The notes beneath the pieces were generated by a model. It was not told the DNA's origin, searched no databases, and worked only from the letters and a program-made list of their open reading frames with translations. Both the position numbers and the translations under genes were made by a program. DNA of 64,000 bases from NCBI GenBank assembly GCA_937924905.1, contig CALDUK010000030.1:1-64000 (forward strand), written 5' to 3'. Origin of the DNA: an uncultured Paracoccaceae bacterium (GTDB lineage Bacteria > Pseudomonadota > Alphaproteobacteria > Rhodobacterales > Rhodobacteraceae). Within the stretch, counting starts at the first letter, position 1. Each line of letters starts with the position of its first letter. Shown here piece after piece: positions 34,546-43,843 of the stretch.

Positions 34546-34622
34546 GCCTTGGATTTAGCCCGAACGCGTAAAAATCAAGACCGGCTTGACCAACCCGTCA
34601 CCGCTCGACTAGGTCAGCCTCC

Positions 34623-34964
34623 GTGAAAGCGCGCATTCCCCTTGATACAGTCTTTGCGGCACTCGCCGATCCAACCCGGCGTCGGATTCTGACGATGCTG
34701 CTTGAAGACGACATGGCGGTCACCGATGTGGCTGATCCGTTCGAAATGTCGCTGGCCGCGATTTCGAAACATCTTGGCGTGCTCAGTCGCGCGGGCCTGA
34801 TTGTACAAGAACGCAACGGCCGCGTGATCTGGTGCAAACTGGAACCCGCCGCACTGAAAGATGCCAGCGTCTGGATGCAGGGCTTTGGTCAGTTCGAACC
34901 CGTCGATCTGGACGCGTTCGAGACGTTTCTTGGTGAAAACCTGTCTGACGCACCCGACCACTAG
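34623..34964 (+). CDS. ArsR family transcriptional regulator
   Basis: A 113-residue winged helix repressor: FAALADPTRRRILTML, the recognition helix SLAAISKHLGVLSRAGLI and the wing VQERNGRVIWCKL are clear. No metal-binding CxC motif is seen, so it belongs to the SdpR-like subgroup that often governs activator-of-Hsp90 (SRPBCC) genes, although none is adjacent here. GTG start at 34623; no strong ribosome site. It converges on the LysR gene after 6 nt. Confidence 0.9.
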   Translation: MKARIPLDTVFAALADPTRRRILTMLLEDDMAVTDVADPFEMSLAAISKHLGVLSRAGLIVQERNGRVIWCKLEPAALKDASVWMQGFGQFEPVDLDAFETFLGENLSDAPDH

Positions 34965-34970
34965 GCCCAG

Positions 34971-35849
34971 CTACCAGCCGTCCGATTCTTCCTTCAGAAA
35001 CGCCAGGAAAGCCTGCACTTTTGTCGTGCGGTGCAAATCCACATGGGTCACAAGCCAAAGCGGCGCCTGCCATTCGGGCTTGGGGTCAAACAGCTGCACC
35101 AGCTTGGCATGGCGGCTTGCATCCCAACGGGTCAACGCGCCGATCCCGACACCTTCAAGGATCGCATCGCGCACCACCCGGTCGTCCGATCCCCGGAAGA
35201 CAATGTCTTTCGGCGCCACGCGGTCGATCAACCAGCGCGCGACGGGCGCACGCGAATCAAAATCATCCAGCCCAACGAATTTGTGGCCCGCCAGGTCTTC
35301 AGTCGTCTCTGGCGCGCCATGGGCTGCTATGTAATCTTCCGAGGCATAAAAGGTCATTTCCAGCGGCAGAAACGGCTGCACCACATTGTCGGGATTGTCC
35401 GGCTTCGTGCCAGCCCGAATGGCGATATGCGCCTCGCCATATTCCAGCCGCAGCACTTCTTCGCCGGTCAGAAAGCGCACAACGACATCCGGGTACTTTT
35501 CTTGAAACCGCGCCAGCGTTGGCGTCATGCGCGGCGACACATGGGGCAAGGATGTCACCACCAACTCACCCGACACTTCGTCACCGCGCCCTTTGATCCG
35601 GTTCACCAGTTGGGCAAACTGATCATCTGTGGCCTGCGCCACCTGCAACAGGTCATTCCCCGCCTCGGTCGAGCTATAGCCGCGCGGATGGCGCTGAAAC
35701 AGCTTTACCCCCAGCCGGTCTTCCAGGGAATCGATATGACGAATAACCGTGGCATGGTGCACGCCCAAAGCATCCGCCGCCCCGCTGACCGTGCCGGCGC
35801 GCGCAACGTGATAGGCCGTTCTGATTTCATCCCAAGTACTGATCGACAT
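34971..35849 (-). CDS. LysR family transcriptional regulator
   Basis: A 292-residue regulator with an N-terminal winged helix-turn-helix (AYHVARAGTVSGAADALGVHHATVIRHIDSLE, here split as GTVSGAADALG and HHATVIRHI) and a periplasmic-binding-like effector domain from about residue 92. LysR regulators usually act on a divergent neighbour, but the gene upstream is transcribed on the same strand, so its target is not evident. The start at 35849 (MSISTWDEI) is normal. Confidence 0.92.
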   Translation of the reverse strand: MSISTWDEIRTAYHVARAGTVSGAADALGVHHATVIRHIDSLEDRLGVKLFQRHPRGYSSTEAGNDLLQVAQATDDQFAQLVNRIKGRGDEVSGELVVTSLPHVSPRMTPTLARFQEKYPDVVVRFLTGEEVLRLEYGEAHIAIRAGTKPDNPDNVVQPFLPLEMTFYASEDYIAAHGAPETTEDLAGHKFVGLDDFDSRAPVARWLIDRVAPKDIVFRGSDDRVVRDAILEGVGIGALTRWDASRHAKLVQLFDPKPEWQAPLWLVTHVDLHRTTKVQAFLAFLKEESDGW

Positions 35850-36015
35850 GGCTGCACATCCCCGATTTCTACTTTGCCATCCTGCGTGCGGATTTAGCGC
35901 GTCCGCAAGAATGACCAGCCGGTCTCACGCAAATTTGCACAAGCCAGGCGAAACGGGAACTCATGTCACAGGACTGTACACAAAGGCGTCCACCGGCAAA
36001 GACGGCCCCGAACGC

Positions 36016-36696
36016 CTAATCCTCAATCGCGAAAACCAAGGTAACACCCACCCGGATGTCCAATTCGCCCGTCGCCACTGGCACCGCTGCGGCATCCATC
36101 ATCGCGCCGCGCATCAACGGCTGCGGCCCAGCAGACCCACCGCCTTCGCGGATCGACAGAACGGGCCCCAGTGTGACACCCGCCGCCGTGGCCAGCGTTT
36201 CGGCCTTCGCGCGGGCAAGCCGCACCGCCTCTGCGCGCGCGGTGTCTTCCAACGGGGCCGGATCGGTGATGGCAAAGCTCAGACCGTTCAGCGTGTTCGC
36301 CCCATCACTGATCACAAGATCCAGAAATTGCCCCAACGTATCAAGCGCGCGCACCCGCACTGCAAGCTGGGTTGAAACAACATAGCCGCGTATCTGCGGC
36401 ACCGACGTATTGCCGCGATCCCAAACCGGGCTCAGATTTAAAGACGAGGTTTGGACATCGCGGTCTTCAATCCCGGCTTCGGCAATATTCGCCAGAACAA
36501 CCGCCGTAACCTCGCTGGCCCCGCGCATCGCTTCGGCTGCTGTGCGCGCTTCGTGGGTCACACCCAACCGGACCATCGCCATATCGGGCGCGGCGCTGGC
36601 ACTGCCAACCGCGTTGACCACAATCTGACGCTGCGCCTCTTCGGCCTGACCAAAAAGCGGCCAGAACACAACCACAAGAAGAATGAAATATCGCAT
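36016..36696 (-). CDS. SIMPL domain (DUF541) exported protein
   Basis: A 226-residue periplasmic protein: signal peptide (MRYFILLVVVFWPLFGQA) and a SIMPL domain (about 28-225) with VNAVGSASAAPDMAMVRLGV, IEDRDVQTSSLNLSP and a C-terminal VGVTLVFAIED strand. SIMPL proteins form large rings in the envelope; their role is poorly known, with some links to oxidative stress. GGAGG 6 nt before the ATG at 36696 sets the start, six codons inside the longest frame. Confidence 0.9.
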   Translation of the reverse strand: MRYFILLVVVFWPLFGQAEEAQRQIVVNAVGSASAAPDMAMVRLGVTHEARTAAEAMRGASEVTAVVLANIAEAGIEDRDVQTSSLNLSPVWDRGNTSVPQIRGYVVSTQLAVRVRALDTLGQFLDLVISDGANTLNGLSFAITDPAPLEDTARAEAVRLARAKAETLATAAGVTLGPVLSIREGGGSAGPQPLMRGAMMDAAAVPVATGELDIRVGVTLVFAIED

Positions 36697-36810
36697 GCGC
36701 GACCTCCGTTTCACATCATGTGAAAGAGTTTACCCGAATTCGTCAGAAAGCGGGCAATTATCGCGATGGTTCCCCGTGACGGTCGCCAGCCGCCATGCTA
36801 TCTCTCGTGT

Positions 36811-39246
36811 ATGAATACCGTCTGGGGACTAGATCTGGATATGAGCGCCGTGCGGCTTATGCGCCGCAACGGTGACGCATGGGTCGCACAACGGGTCGAA
36901 AAGATCGACACATCCGACATCGAAGACCGTCTGAAAGACATGGTTTCCGAGATTGACGACGATGCATCGGTTGCTCTTTTCCTGCCGCGCGATCAGATCC
37001 TTTTTACAACCGTCGATCTTGACGGGTCTGGCGATCCGCAAACGCAGATCGAAGCGGCCATGGAAGGGCGCACGCCCTATGCTGTCGGCGAACTTGCCAT
37101 TGATTGGGATATGTCCGACGCGGGCAAAGCGCATGTTGCGGCCATCGCGCGCGACACGCTGGACGAAGCGGCTGCGTTTGCCGAAGTGCGTGGTCTGCCG
37201 ATTGCAGGCTATAGCACGCTGTCCAACGGCGGGGACTTTCCGCGCGCACCCAGCTTTGACGGCCCAAACATTGCGGCACCTGGCCCCGATGACGTCGTAC
37301 CCGAACCAGCGGACGAACCCGAACAACCGCCGCAATTCTCAACAGCCCGCGTTCCGTCCCGACCACCTGCCGCCGATGTGGCCGCCGCTTCGATGGCGGC
37401 AACCGCCCGCGCGCGGTTCACGCCCACAGCCGGTTCTGCCGATATCGTACAACCTGCCAAGCCAACGCCTCCACCACCCGACAAATCGCCGGTGGTCGAC
37501 GTGGAAGACACCGATCCTGTGGTCAAGGTCAAAGCCCCCTTGGTGCCGCTCGACCCCGGATTGCCGGTATCAGCACCAAATGCGCCGACGCGGGTGCGTA
37601 CCGATATCGCGGCGGCGTCTGTTTCCGAAAACGCAGCCAGCCTGACCCCGGGCGGCGTCGCCATCCCAAGCAACAAACGCGCGCCGATCAGCATCGCGGC
37701 AGTCTTTGCGGTGGCCTTTCTTCTGATGATCGGCGCGGCGGTTCTGGTCTGGAACTTGCTGCCGATGCGGCCGTCAACGACCATCGAACAGCCGACCGAA
37801 ACCGGCAGCAACCTGGCGACAGGCGAAACCGAAGACGCCACCGACGACGTCCTCGAAGCCGACACAGCCGAACTGACCCCTTCAACACCGCCCTCCGCCG
37901 CGGTTGATCCGACACCGCCCCCGACACCAGAGACCCCCACCCCGGCCGAACCGACACCGGCACCCGAACCCGAACCCGAGGTCATCGCGCCGGTTGAACT
38001 GGCTGCCCCGGCAACGCCACCCCAGACCGATATCGCGGCAACAACATCGCCCGAAATTGGCGACAGACCTGTTTTGACATTGCTCGCCCCCGCAACGCGC
38101 CTGCCAAATATAGCGGGCTTGCCACAAGCCGTTGCACCCGTGCCGCCCGGTCTTGGGCCTCAAACACCGCCCGTGCCGAGCACGCCCGCCAGCTTCGCAG
38201 GCATCCTAAAACGCGCGCCCGCATTGAATACGCCGCCCGCAGACACCGACACGACCGACGCGATCTATTTCAGCGCATTCGAACTGCCCCAGATATCGAC
38301 AGATGCCATCGCCCTGCCGTCGGTCCGTGGCATTCAGGCCGATGCGTTCACCCCGCCACGCGGCATTGAACTGGCCGCTTTGCCGCCTGCTCCAGCGCCC
38401 GTGACACCGGTTGCGCCGGTCACAACGGACACAACGGAAAACGCGGCAAACGCCCCGGTTGATGCGGCACCTTCAGCACCAAACACGCCCGCGTTAGAAC
38501 AAACAGACGCCCAGCCTGTGCCTGACGCTGCAAACCCGGATGCGACCGATAACGATGTCGCCTCGGCCGTTGAACGGGCGCTGGAAGATGCGTTCACAGG
38601 CCCGGCCGGGCTGATCCCAACCGCCCTGGCCGCGCGCCTTCCCGATACACCACCATCGCAACGACCGGCTGCTTTTTCGCTGCAACTGGAACGGCAGAAA
38701 TTTGGCGGCCGCACAGAACGCGAACTGGCCGTCTTGCGCCCACCGGCACGCCCCACGTCGATACAAGCAACCACTCCGTCGGCCCCGGCCAGCGCGCTTG
38801 CGGTTTCGGCCTCCCGAAACCCGCGCAGCCGTCCCAGCGACTTTGCCGCCCTTGTGGCAAGTGCACAGGCCCGCCAGCAGGCGCAACGTCTGGCCGCCGG
38901 AACATCGGTGAACGCCCCCGACACCTCGGGCGCAGTCTCGGCCGCATTGCAAGGCGACGCCTCCCAGGCGGCGGCTCAACCGCAAAGGCTGAGCATTCCC
39001 AGCAATGCATCCGTCGCGCGACAGGCAACAGTCGAAAGCGCTATTCGTCTGAACCGGGTGAACCTGGTCGGCGTTTACGGCGCACCCTCTGACCGCCGCG
39101 CTTTGGTCCGGCTTCCATCAGGACGGTACTTAAAAGTGAAAGTCGGCGACCGGGTCGACGGCGGCACAGTGGCAAGGATCACCGACAGTGAGCTGTTCTA
39201 CCAAAAGGGAAACCGCACCCTGTCGCTGCAAATCCCGCGCGGCTGA
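36811..39246 (+). CDS. Large membrane protein with GspL/PilM-like and PilP/GspC-like ends
   Basis: An 811-residue protein. Residues 1-130 resemble the actin-like N-terminus of GspL (WGLDLDMSAVRLM, VALFLPRDQILFTTVDL, EGRTPYAVGEL). A Pro/Ala-rich cytoplasmic linker leads to one membrane helix (about 291-315), then some 420 residues of low-complexity Pro/Ala/Thr sequence, and a compact C-terminal domain (about 743-811: GVYGAPSDRRALVRLPSGRY, KVGDRVDGGTVARI) like the homology region of GspC/PilP. No other secretion or pilus gene is nearby. An alternative start lies 15 codons upstream. Function unknown; an envelope-spanning scaffold is my inference. Confidence 0.7.
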   Translation: MNTVWGLDLDMSAVRLMRRNGDAWVAQRVEKIDTSDIEDRLKDMVSEIDDDASVALFLPRDQILFTTVDLDGSGDPQTQIEAAMEGRTPYAVGELAIDWDMSDAGKAHVAAIARDTLDEAAAFAEVRGLPIAGYSTLSNGGDFPRAPSFDGPNIAAPGPDDVVPEPADEPEQPPQFSTARVPSRPPAADVAAASMAATARARFTPTAGSADIVQPAKPTPPPPDKSPVVDVEDTDPVVKVKAPLVPLDPGLPVSAPNAPTRVRTDIAAASVSENAASLTPGGVAIPSNKRAPISIAAVFAVAFLLMIGAAVLVWNLLPMRPSTTIEQPTETGSNLATGETEDATDDVLEADTAELTPSTPPSAAVDPTPPPTPETPTPAEPTPAPEPEPEVIAPVELAAPATPPQTDIAATTSPEIGDRPVLTLLAPATRLPNIAGLPQAVAPVPPGLGPQTPPVPSTPASFAGILKRAPALNTPPADTDTTDAIYFSAFELPQISTDAIALPSVRGIQADAFTPPRGIELAALPPAPAPVTPVAPVTTDTTENAANAPVDAAPSAPNTPALEQTDAQPVPDAANPDATDNDVASAVERALEDAFTGPAGLIPTALAARLPDTPPSQRPAAFSLQLERQKFGGRTERELAVLRPPARPTSIQATTPSAPASALAVSASRNPRSRPSDFAALVASAQARQQAQRLAAGTSVNAPDTSGAVSAALQGDASQAAAQPQRLSIPSNASVARQATVESAIRLNRVNLVGVYGAPSDRRALVRLPSGRYLKVKVGDRVDGGTVARITDSELFYQKGNRTLSLQIPRG

Positions 39247-39255
39247 CCACCCGGC

Positions 39256-40359
39256 CTATTCAGCGCCCACAACACCATAATCGCCATTGGCAATCTCTTC
39301 GGCTTCGATCGATTCAAACAGGGCCCTAAAATTGCCCTCGCCGAACCCATCGTCACCCTTGCGCTGAATAAACTCGAAAAAGATCGGGCCAATCACGGTT
39401 TTCGAGAAGATCTGCAACAACACTTTCGTCTCGCCCCCATCCACAACGCCTTCACCGTCGATCAAAATACCATGGGTCTTCATCCGCTCAATCGGTTCGC
39501 TGTGCCCCTCAACCCGGGTCTTTGACAGCGTGTAATAGGCATCCGGCGGCCCCGGCATGAATTGAATGCCATTGGCCGCAATCGCATCGGTCGCGGCGTA
39601 AATATCGCGGGCCCCCACGGCGATGTGCTGAATGCCTTCGCCCTGATACTTTTTCAGATAGTTGACGATCTGACCGGTGTCGCCCCGGTCTTCATTGATC
39701 GGAATGCGGATCTTGCCGCACGGGCTGGTCAGAGCCCGGCTGAACAAGCCGGTGTACTTCCCGGCAATATCGAAAAACCGGATTTCCTTGAAATTGAACA
39801 ACGTGCCGTAGAAACGGAACCAGGTGTCCATGTTCCCCTTGAACACATTATGCGTCAGGTGATCGAGATAGTGAAAACCAATGCCCTCGGGATGCGCGTC
39901 GCGCACCCAATCGAACGCCGCGTTGTAAGGCGAAGTCTCGTAATACTGGTCAATGAAATAGATCAGACTGCCACCAATCCCGATGATCGCAGGCACATCC
40001 ATCACTTTGCCCGGCCCGGTATATTCCTCGGCCCCCAGCGATACCGCATGGCGCAAGGCCTGTTCGGCATCCACAACGCGCCACGCCATAGAAGACGCGC
40101 AAGGCCCGTGTTCTTCGATGAAAGACGCGGTGTGGGTTCCCGGCTCAGCATTGATCACATAGGTGATGTCACCCTGCTGCCAAATCTCGACCGCTTTCGT
40201 CTTGTGCGTTGCGGTGTGAACATAGCCCATCTTCTGAAACAGATCGCGCAGCGCATCAGGGTCGGGATGGCCGAATTCAACAAATTCAAACCCATCCGTG
40301 CCAGCTGGGTTGTTCTTGGAAATCACCGCTTTTGGTGCGTCATGCGGGAAAGGCCCCAT
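39256..40359 (-). CDS. hppD: 4-hydroxyphenylpyruvate dioxygenase
   Basis: A 367-residue non-haem iron dioxygenase turning 4-hydroxyphenylpyruvate into homogentisate in tyrosine breakdown. The two-domain vicinal-oxygen-chelate fold is visible; iron ligands lie in FHYLDHLTHNV and GIQHIAVGA with the Glu near the C-terminus (FFEFIQRKGDDGFGEGNF). Length fits the family. The divergent Lrp-type gene begins 127 nt away and probably controls it, as is common for hppD in this order. No homogentisate dioxygenase gene is in the window. Confidence 0.95.
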   Translation of the reverse strand: MGPFPHDAPKAVISKNNPAGTDGFEFVEFGHPDPDALRDLFQKMGYVHTATHKTKAVEIWQQGDITYVINAEPGTHTASFIEEHGPCASSMAWRVVDAEQALRHAVSLGAEEYTGPGKVMDVPAIIGIGGSLIYFIDQYYETSPYNAAFDWVRDAHPEGIGFHYLDHLTHNVFKGNMDTWFRFYGTLFNFKEIRFFDIAGKYTGLFSRALTSPCGKIRIPINEDRGDTGQIVNYLKKYQGEGIQHIAVGARDIYAATDAIAANGIQFMPGPPDAYYTLSKTRVEGHSEPIERMKTHGILIDGEGVVDGGETKVLLQIFSKTVIGPIFFEFIQRKGDDGFGEGNFRALFESIEAEEIANGDYGVVGAE

Positions 40360-40421
40360 GGGAAGCTCCTTGTTGTTTATGCAAGCCTAGCGCACGGGAT
40401 GCGCATCAATCACGCATTCAT

Positions 40422-40434
40422 TGACCAATGGTCA
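40422..40434. promoter_or_regulatory. Inverted repeat in the hppD / Lrp intergenic region
   Basis: TGACC-AAT-GGTCA is a perfect 5-bp inverted repeat midway between the divergent starts. A second small dyad GCAATTTTGC lies closer to the regulator gene. Either could be an Lrp-family operator. Confidence 0.45.
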
Positions 40435-40486
40435 CAATTTTCGCAACTCTCTTGCAACTTATCCCATTAGTACGCAATTTTGCCGC

Positions 40487-40948
40487 ATGGATACGCTTGA
40501 CCCCACGGATATCGCGCTGCTCACCGCGCTCCAGCGCGATTCTGACCTGACCGCCGAACAGCTTGGCACAACCCTCAATCTATCCGCCAGCCAGATCGGG
40601 CGACGGCGCCAAAAACTGGAAGCTGCGGGATATATCCACGGCTATCGCGCCCGACTTGACCCCGAAAAGCTGGGCCTGACGGTGCAAGCCTTCGTCTCGG
40701 TGCAGATGGCCACCCATGCGCCCGACAAAGTCGCGACCTTCACCCGCATCGTCAAGCTTGATCGCCATGTCGTCAGCGTCTGGACCCTGACGGGCGAAGC
40801 TGACTATCTTCTGCGCGTTTACTGCGAAAGCCTGGGCGCGCTGAACACATTGATCCACGATCAGCTTCTGCCACATCCGGCGGTGGCGCGGGTGCAAAGC
40901 CAAATCGTGATGAACCAGCTGAAAGGCGACGCCCCGCTTCCGGTTTAA
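40487..40948 (+). CDS. Lrp/AsnC family transcriptional regulator
   Basis: A 153-residue regulator: helix-turn-helix at about residues 10-55 (LTAEQLGTTLNLSASQIGRRRQKLEAAG, seen as LTAEQLGTTLNLS and QIGRRRQKLE), then the RAM/AsnC ligand domain. Aromatic amino acids would be a sensible effector given hppD next door. The ATG at 40487 (MDTLDPTD) matches family starts. Its stop overlaps the stop of the convergent permease gene by 4 nt. Confidence 0.92.
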   Translation: MDTLDPTDIALLTALQRDSDLTAEQLGTTLNLSASQIGRRRQKLEAAGYIHGYRARLDPEKLGLTVQAFVSVQMATHAPDKVATFTRIVKLDRHVVSVWTLTGEADYLLRVYCESLGALNTLIHDQLLPHPAVARVQSQIVMNQLKGDAPLPV

Positions 40949-41850
40949 CGCCGCGCCGGGCCGAACAGGGCGGCAAGCATCAGCAAGACGCCCGACATCG
41001 TGCCAATCATGCCTGCGGCGGACACCGCGTTTTCAAACCCCAGCCAAAGCGGGCCATAGCCTGCCAAAATGGTCCCGGAAACGGCACTTGCCAACGCGAA
41101 CATCACCGACCAGATCACCTGCGTCCCAAGATGGTTGGTCATCAATCGGGCGGCGGCAGGCGGGCAAAGAAACATCGCGATCACGATGATCGACCCGACC
41201 GCGTCAAAAGCGGCAACCGCAGCAACGGCCGCTGCAATCACCAATCCCAAACCAATCGCGCGCACCGGCAAGCCAAGCGTTTCTGCAAACCCTTCGTCAA
41301 ACGTCGAAATGGCAAGGGGACGCCACAGCACGATCAACAAGGCAATCAACACCAGCGTCACCACTGCCATTCGGAAAAACTCGGACGGCAAGGCCACCAA
41401 GGCGTCACCCTCAAAGAGCGACTGCCAGCCTGTCGCCTCAAGCCAGATCAGACTTTCCAGATTACCATACAGCGCGTGTTCGACATCCAGATGCACCGCC
41501 GACGTATCGCTTTGTTCCAGCAACAGAACACCGGCGGCGAACATGGCGGTAAAAGTAACGCCCATCGCCGCGCCTGCATCTATCCGGCCATATCTTCGGA
41601 TTGCCTCGATCATGCCAACCGCCAGCAACGCCGCCGCCCCCGCCCCGACCAACATCGGCCAGGTTGAAACAGTTCCGGTGATCAGAAACGCCACAACAAT
41701 TCCGGGCAACACCACATGGCTGATCGCGTCTCCGATCAAGGCCTGTTGGCGCAAGATCAAAAAGTTCCCCGGCAGCGCACAAGCCACCGCCGCAAGACAT
41801 CCGATGACCATCGGCACCAGTGTAAAGGGCACAAATTCAACGCCGCTCAT
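40945..41850 (-). CDS. Mn/Zn-type ABC transporter permease, second copy
   Basis: A 301-residue permease of the ABC-3 (ZnuB/MntB/SitD) family with about eight or nine hydrophobic helices (LPGNFLILRQQALIGDAISH is the coupling start, FDAVGSIIVIAMFLCPPAAARL the conserved late block). It forms a heterodimer with the preceding permease. Overlaps that gene by 4 nt (ATGA). Last gene of a four-gene metal import operon. Confidence 0.92.
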   Translation of the reverse strand: MSGVEFVPFTLVPMVIGCLAAVACALPGNFLILRQQALIGDAISHVVLPGIVVAFLITGTVSTWPMLVGAGAAALLAVGMIEAIRRYGRIDAGAAMGVTFTAMFAAGVLLLEQSDTSAVHLDVEHALYGNLESLIWLEATGWQSLFEGDALVALPSEFFRMAVVTLVLIALLIVLWRPLAISTFDEGFAETLGLPVRAIGLGLVIAAAVAAVAAFDAVGSIIVIAMFLCPPAAARLMTNHLGTQVIWSVMFALASAVSGTILAGYGPLWLGFENAVSAAGMIGTMSGVLLMLAALFGPARR

Positions 41851-43049
41851 GTCACCGCCTTTGCGGGATCAATCCGCGCATCAATCAAGGCAATCTGATC
41901 AGGCGTCAAAACCTCTTCCAGCCGGGTCAGCCCGTCATAGCGCGCCGCCGCCAGTTGAAATTCGGGCGTTGCCCGTGCGATTTCCCAGCGCCGCTCATCC
42001 CAATGCGCCCGCGCCGCACGGGCCTTGCCGTTGTCCGTTGCAACCCCATCGGGGCGCGCCAATCCGTCTTGGGTCAAAAGACGCAAAGTCAAAGGCTCGT
42101 ATATCGGCAAACCCTGCGCCAGCGACAAAAGCCCCTGCCGGATATGGACACCGCGCTGAAACCGTCTGTGCTGTACAAAGCGCGACACCAATCCTTTGGC
42201 GGGCGCAAGAAACAGCGACAACAAGAACATGGCAAACGCCACAAGCACAATCAAAGGTCCGGTCGGAAGGTTCGGGGCCGACGCCGAGAACGCCGTACCA
42301 ATCCACGCAGCGAACCCGCCGATAAGCCCGGCGTACAACACCACGCGGTCCGCCTGATCCGACCAGAACCGCGCCGTGACAGCGGGGATGATCAGCAAGG
42401 CCACGATCATAATCAGCCCGACGATTTTCAGGCCAACCACAGTGACCCCCAGAACCAGCGTCATCATAATCAGATCGACCCGGTCCACCGAAAGCCCGCG
42501 CGCCGATGCAAACCCAGGGTCAAACGATAGCATCATCATGGGACGGCGAAACAGCAGGCTAAGGGCCACAACGACCGCGCCCCCAGTCGCAATCAGCAAA
42601 GCATCCGCATAAACCATCCCGGCGGTGGACCCCAAAAGAAAGCTTTCCAACCCGGCCTGTCCGCCGGTCGGAATGGTCTGGATAACGGTCAAAAGAACGA
42701 CACCAAAGGCAAAGAAAACCGAAAGAACCGCGCCGATAGCCGCGTCTTCCGACAGACGCGTCCGCCGCACCAGCCACTGCAACGCCAAAAGTCCGGCAAA
42801 GGCCGAAACCGCCGAGCCTATCAAAAGCCCCGGCAACCATCGCCCATCCAGACCAGCCGCCGACATCGCGATAAACGCCAACGCCACACCGGGCAACGTC
42901 GCATGCGCCACGGCATCACTGACCAGCGCGCGTTTTCTAAGGAAAAGGAATGTGCCGGTTACGCCCGAGGCAATGCCCAAAAGCACCGCACCCACGGTCA
43001 CCAGCGTGGCATTATAGCCAAGCTGGAACATCAGCGCCTCGGCAAACAT
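41847..43049 (-). CDS. Mn/Zn-type ABC transporter permease with C-terminal winged-helix-like extension
   Basis: A 400-residue ABC-3 permease. Residues 1-280 are the membrane part (FLRKRALVSDAVAHATLPGVALAF, GLKIVGLIMIVALLIIPAVTARF blocks). The last 110 residues are soluble and read like a helix-turn-helix (RGVHIRQGLLSLAQ, LTLRLLTQDGLARPDGVAT) plus a helical tail; permease-regulator fusions with DtxR-like domains are known in Chlamydia (YtgCR), and extended SitC proteins are common in alphaproteobacteria. It overlaps both neighbours by one to four bases. Confidence 0.9.
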   Translation of the reverse strand: MFAEALMFQLGYNATLVTVGAVLLGIASGVTGTFLFLRKRALVSDAVAHATLPGVALAFIAMSAAGLDGRWLPGLLIGSAVSAFAGLLALQWLVRRTRLSEDAAIGAVLSVFFAFGVVLLTVIQTIPTGGQAGLESFLLGSTAGMVYADALLIATGGAVVVALSLLFRRPMMMLSFDPGFASARGLSVDRVDLIMMTLVLGVTVVGLKIVGLIMIVALLIIPAVTARFWSDQADRVVLYAGLIGGFAAWIGTAFSASAPNLPTGPLIVLVAFAMFLLSLFLAPAKGLVSRFVQHRRFQRGVHIRQGLLSLAQGLPIYEPLTLRLLTQDGLARPDGVATDNGKARAARAHWDERRWEIARATPEFQLAAARYDGLTRLEEVLTPDQIALIDARIDPAKAVT

Positions 43050-43840
43050 CAGGCTTCGGCGGACACCGGATCAACCTCGGCCATCTTCAAACGACCCCCA
43101 TAGGCCGTTTCCAATGCCGTGTCCGTAAACGCCTCGGCAACCGTGCCTTCACTGATCTTGCGCACATTCAGAATCAAAACCCGGTCAAAATAATCCGGCA
43201 CCGTCGTCAGATCATGGTGCACCGCAACCACGGTCTTGCCCGCATCGCGCAGCCCTTTCAGCACGTCGATAATCGCCCGCTCGGTGGCGGCATCAACGCC
43301 GGCGAACGGCTCGTCCAGCAGATAGACATCTGCGTCCTGCGCCAAAGCGCGCGCCAGAAAGACCCGCTGTTGCTGCCCGCCGGACAACTGCCCGATCTGG
43401 CGGTCGGCAAAATCCTCCATGCCAACCCGTGCCAGACAATCCAGCACTTTGCGCCGATGCGCGGCGCGGAACCGGCCCAGCAAGCCCAGCGACCCGTAAA
43501 GCCCCATGGCCACCACATCGCGCACCCGCGCCGGAAAGTCCCAGTCCACACTGGCCCGCTGCGGCACATAAGCCACCCGCTCGCGCGCGGCGTCCAGAGT
43601 GTCGCCAAACACGGTCGCAACCCCGGACAGCGGCGTCACAAGCCCCAAAGCGCCTTTCAATAGCGTCGACTTACCAGCCCCGTTTGGCCCGATAATCGCC
43701 GTCATGGCGCCCGCCTCAAACGTGGCATCAACCGAGAAAATCGCAGGCTTGCGATCGTAGAAAACCGTCATGCCGCGCAGCGCCAGGCCTGCGCGATCGG
43801 CACTTACATGATCAGGGTGTGAAACCAGCTCAACCGTCAT
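43049..43840 (-). CDS. Mn/Zn-type ABC transporter ATP-binding protein
   Basis: A 263-residue ATPase: Walker A GPNGAGKSTLL, signature LSGGQQQRVFLARAL, Walker B VYLLDEPFAGVD, H-loop VAVHHDL. It energises the two permeases for uptake of manganese, zinc or ferrous iron delivered by the binding protein. It follows the binding-protein gene after 3 nt and shares one base with the permease gene. Confidence 0.93.
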   Translation of the reverse strand: MTVELVSHPDHVSADRAGLALRGMTVFYDRKPAIFSVDATFEAGAMTAIIGPNGAGKSTLLKGALGLVTPLSGVATVFGDTLDAARERVAYVPQRASVDWDFPARVRDVVAMGLYGSLGLLGRFRAAHRRKVLDCLARVGMEDFADRQIGQLSGGQQQRVFLARALAQDADVYLLDEPFAGVDAATERAIIDVLKGLRDAGKTVVAVHHDLTTVPDYFDRVLILNVRKISEGTVAEAFTDTALETAYGGRLKMAEVDPVSAEA

Positions 43841-43843
43841 TCA

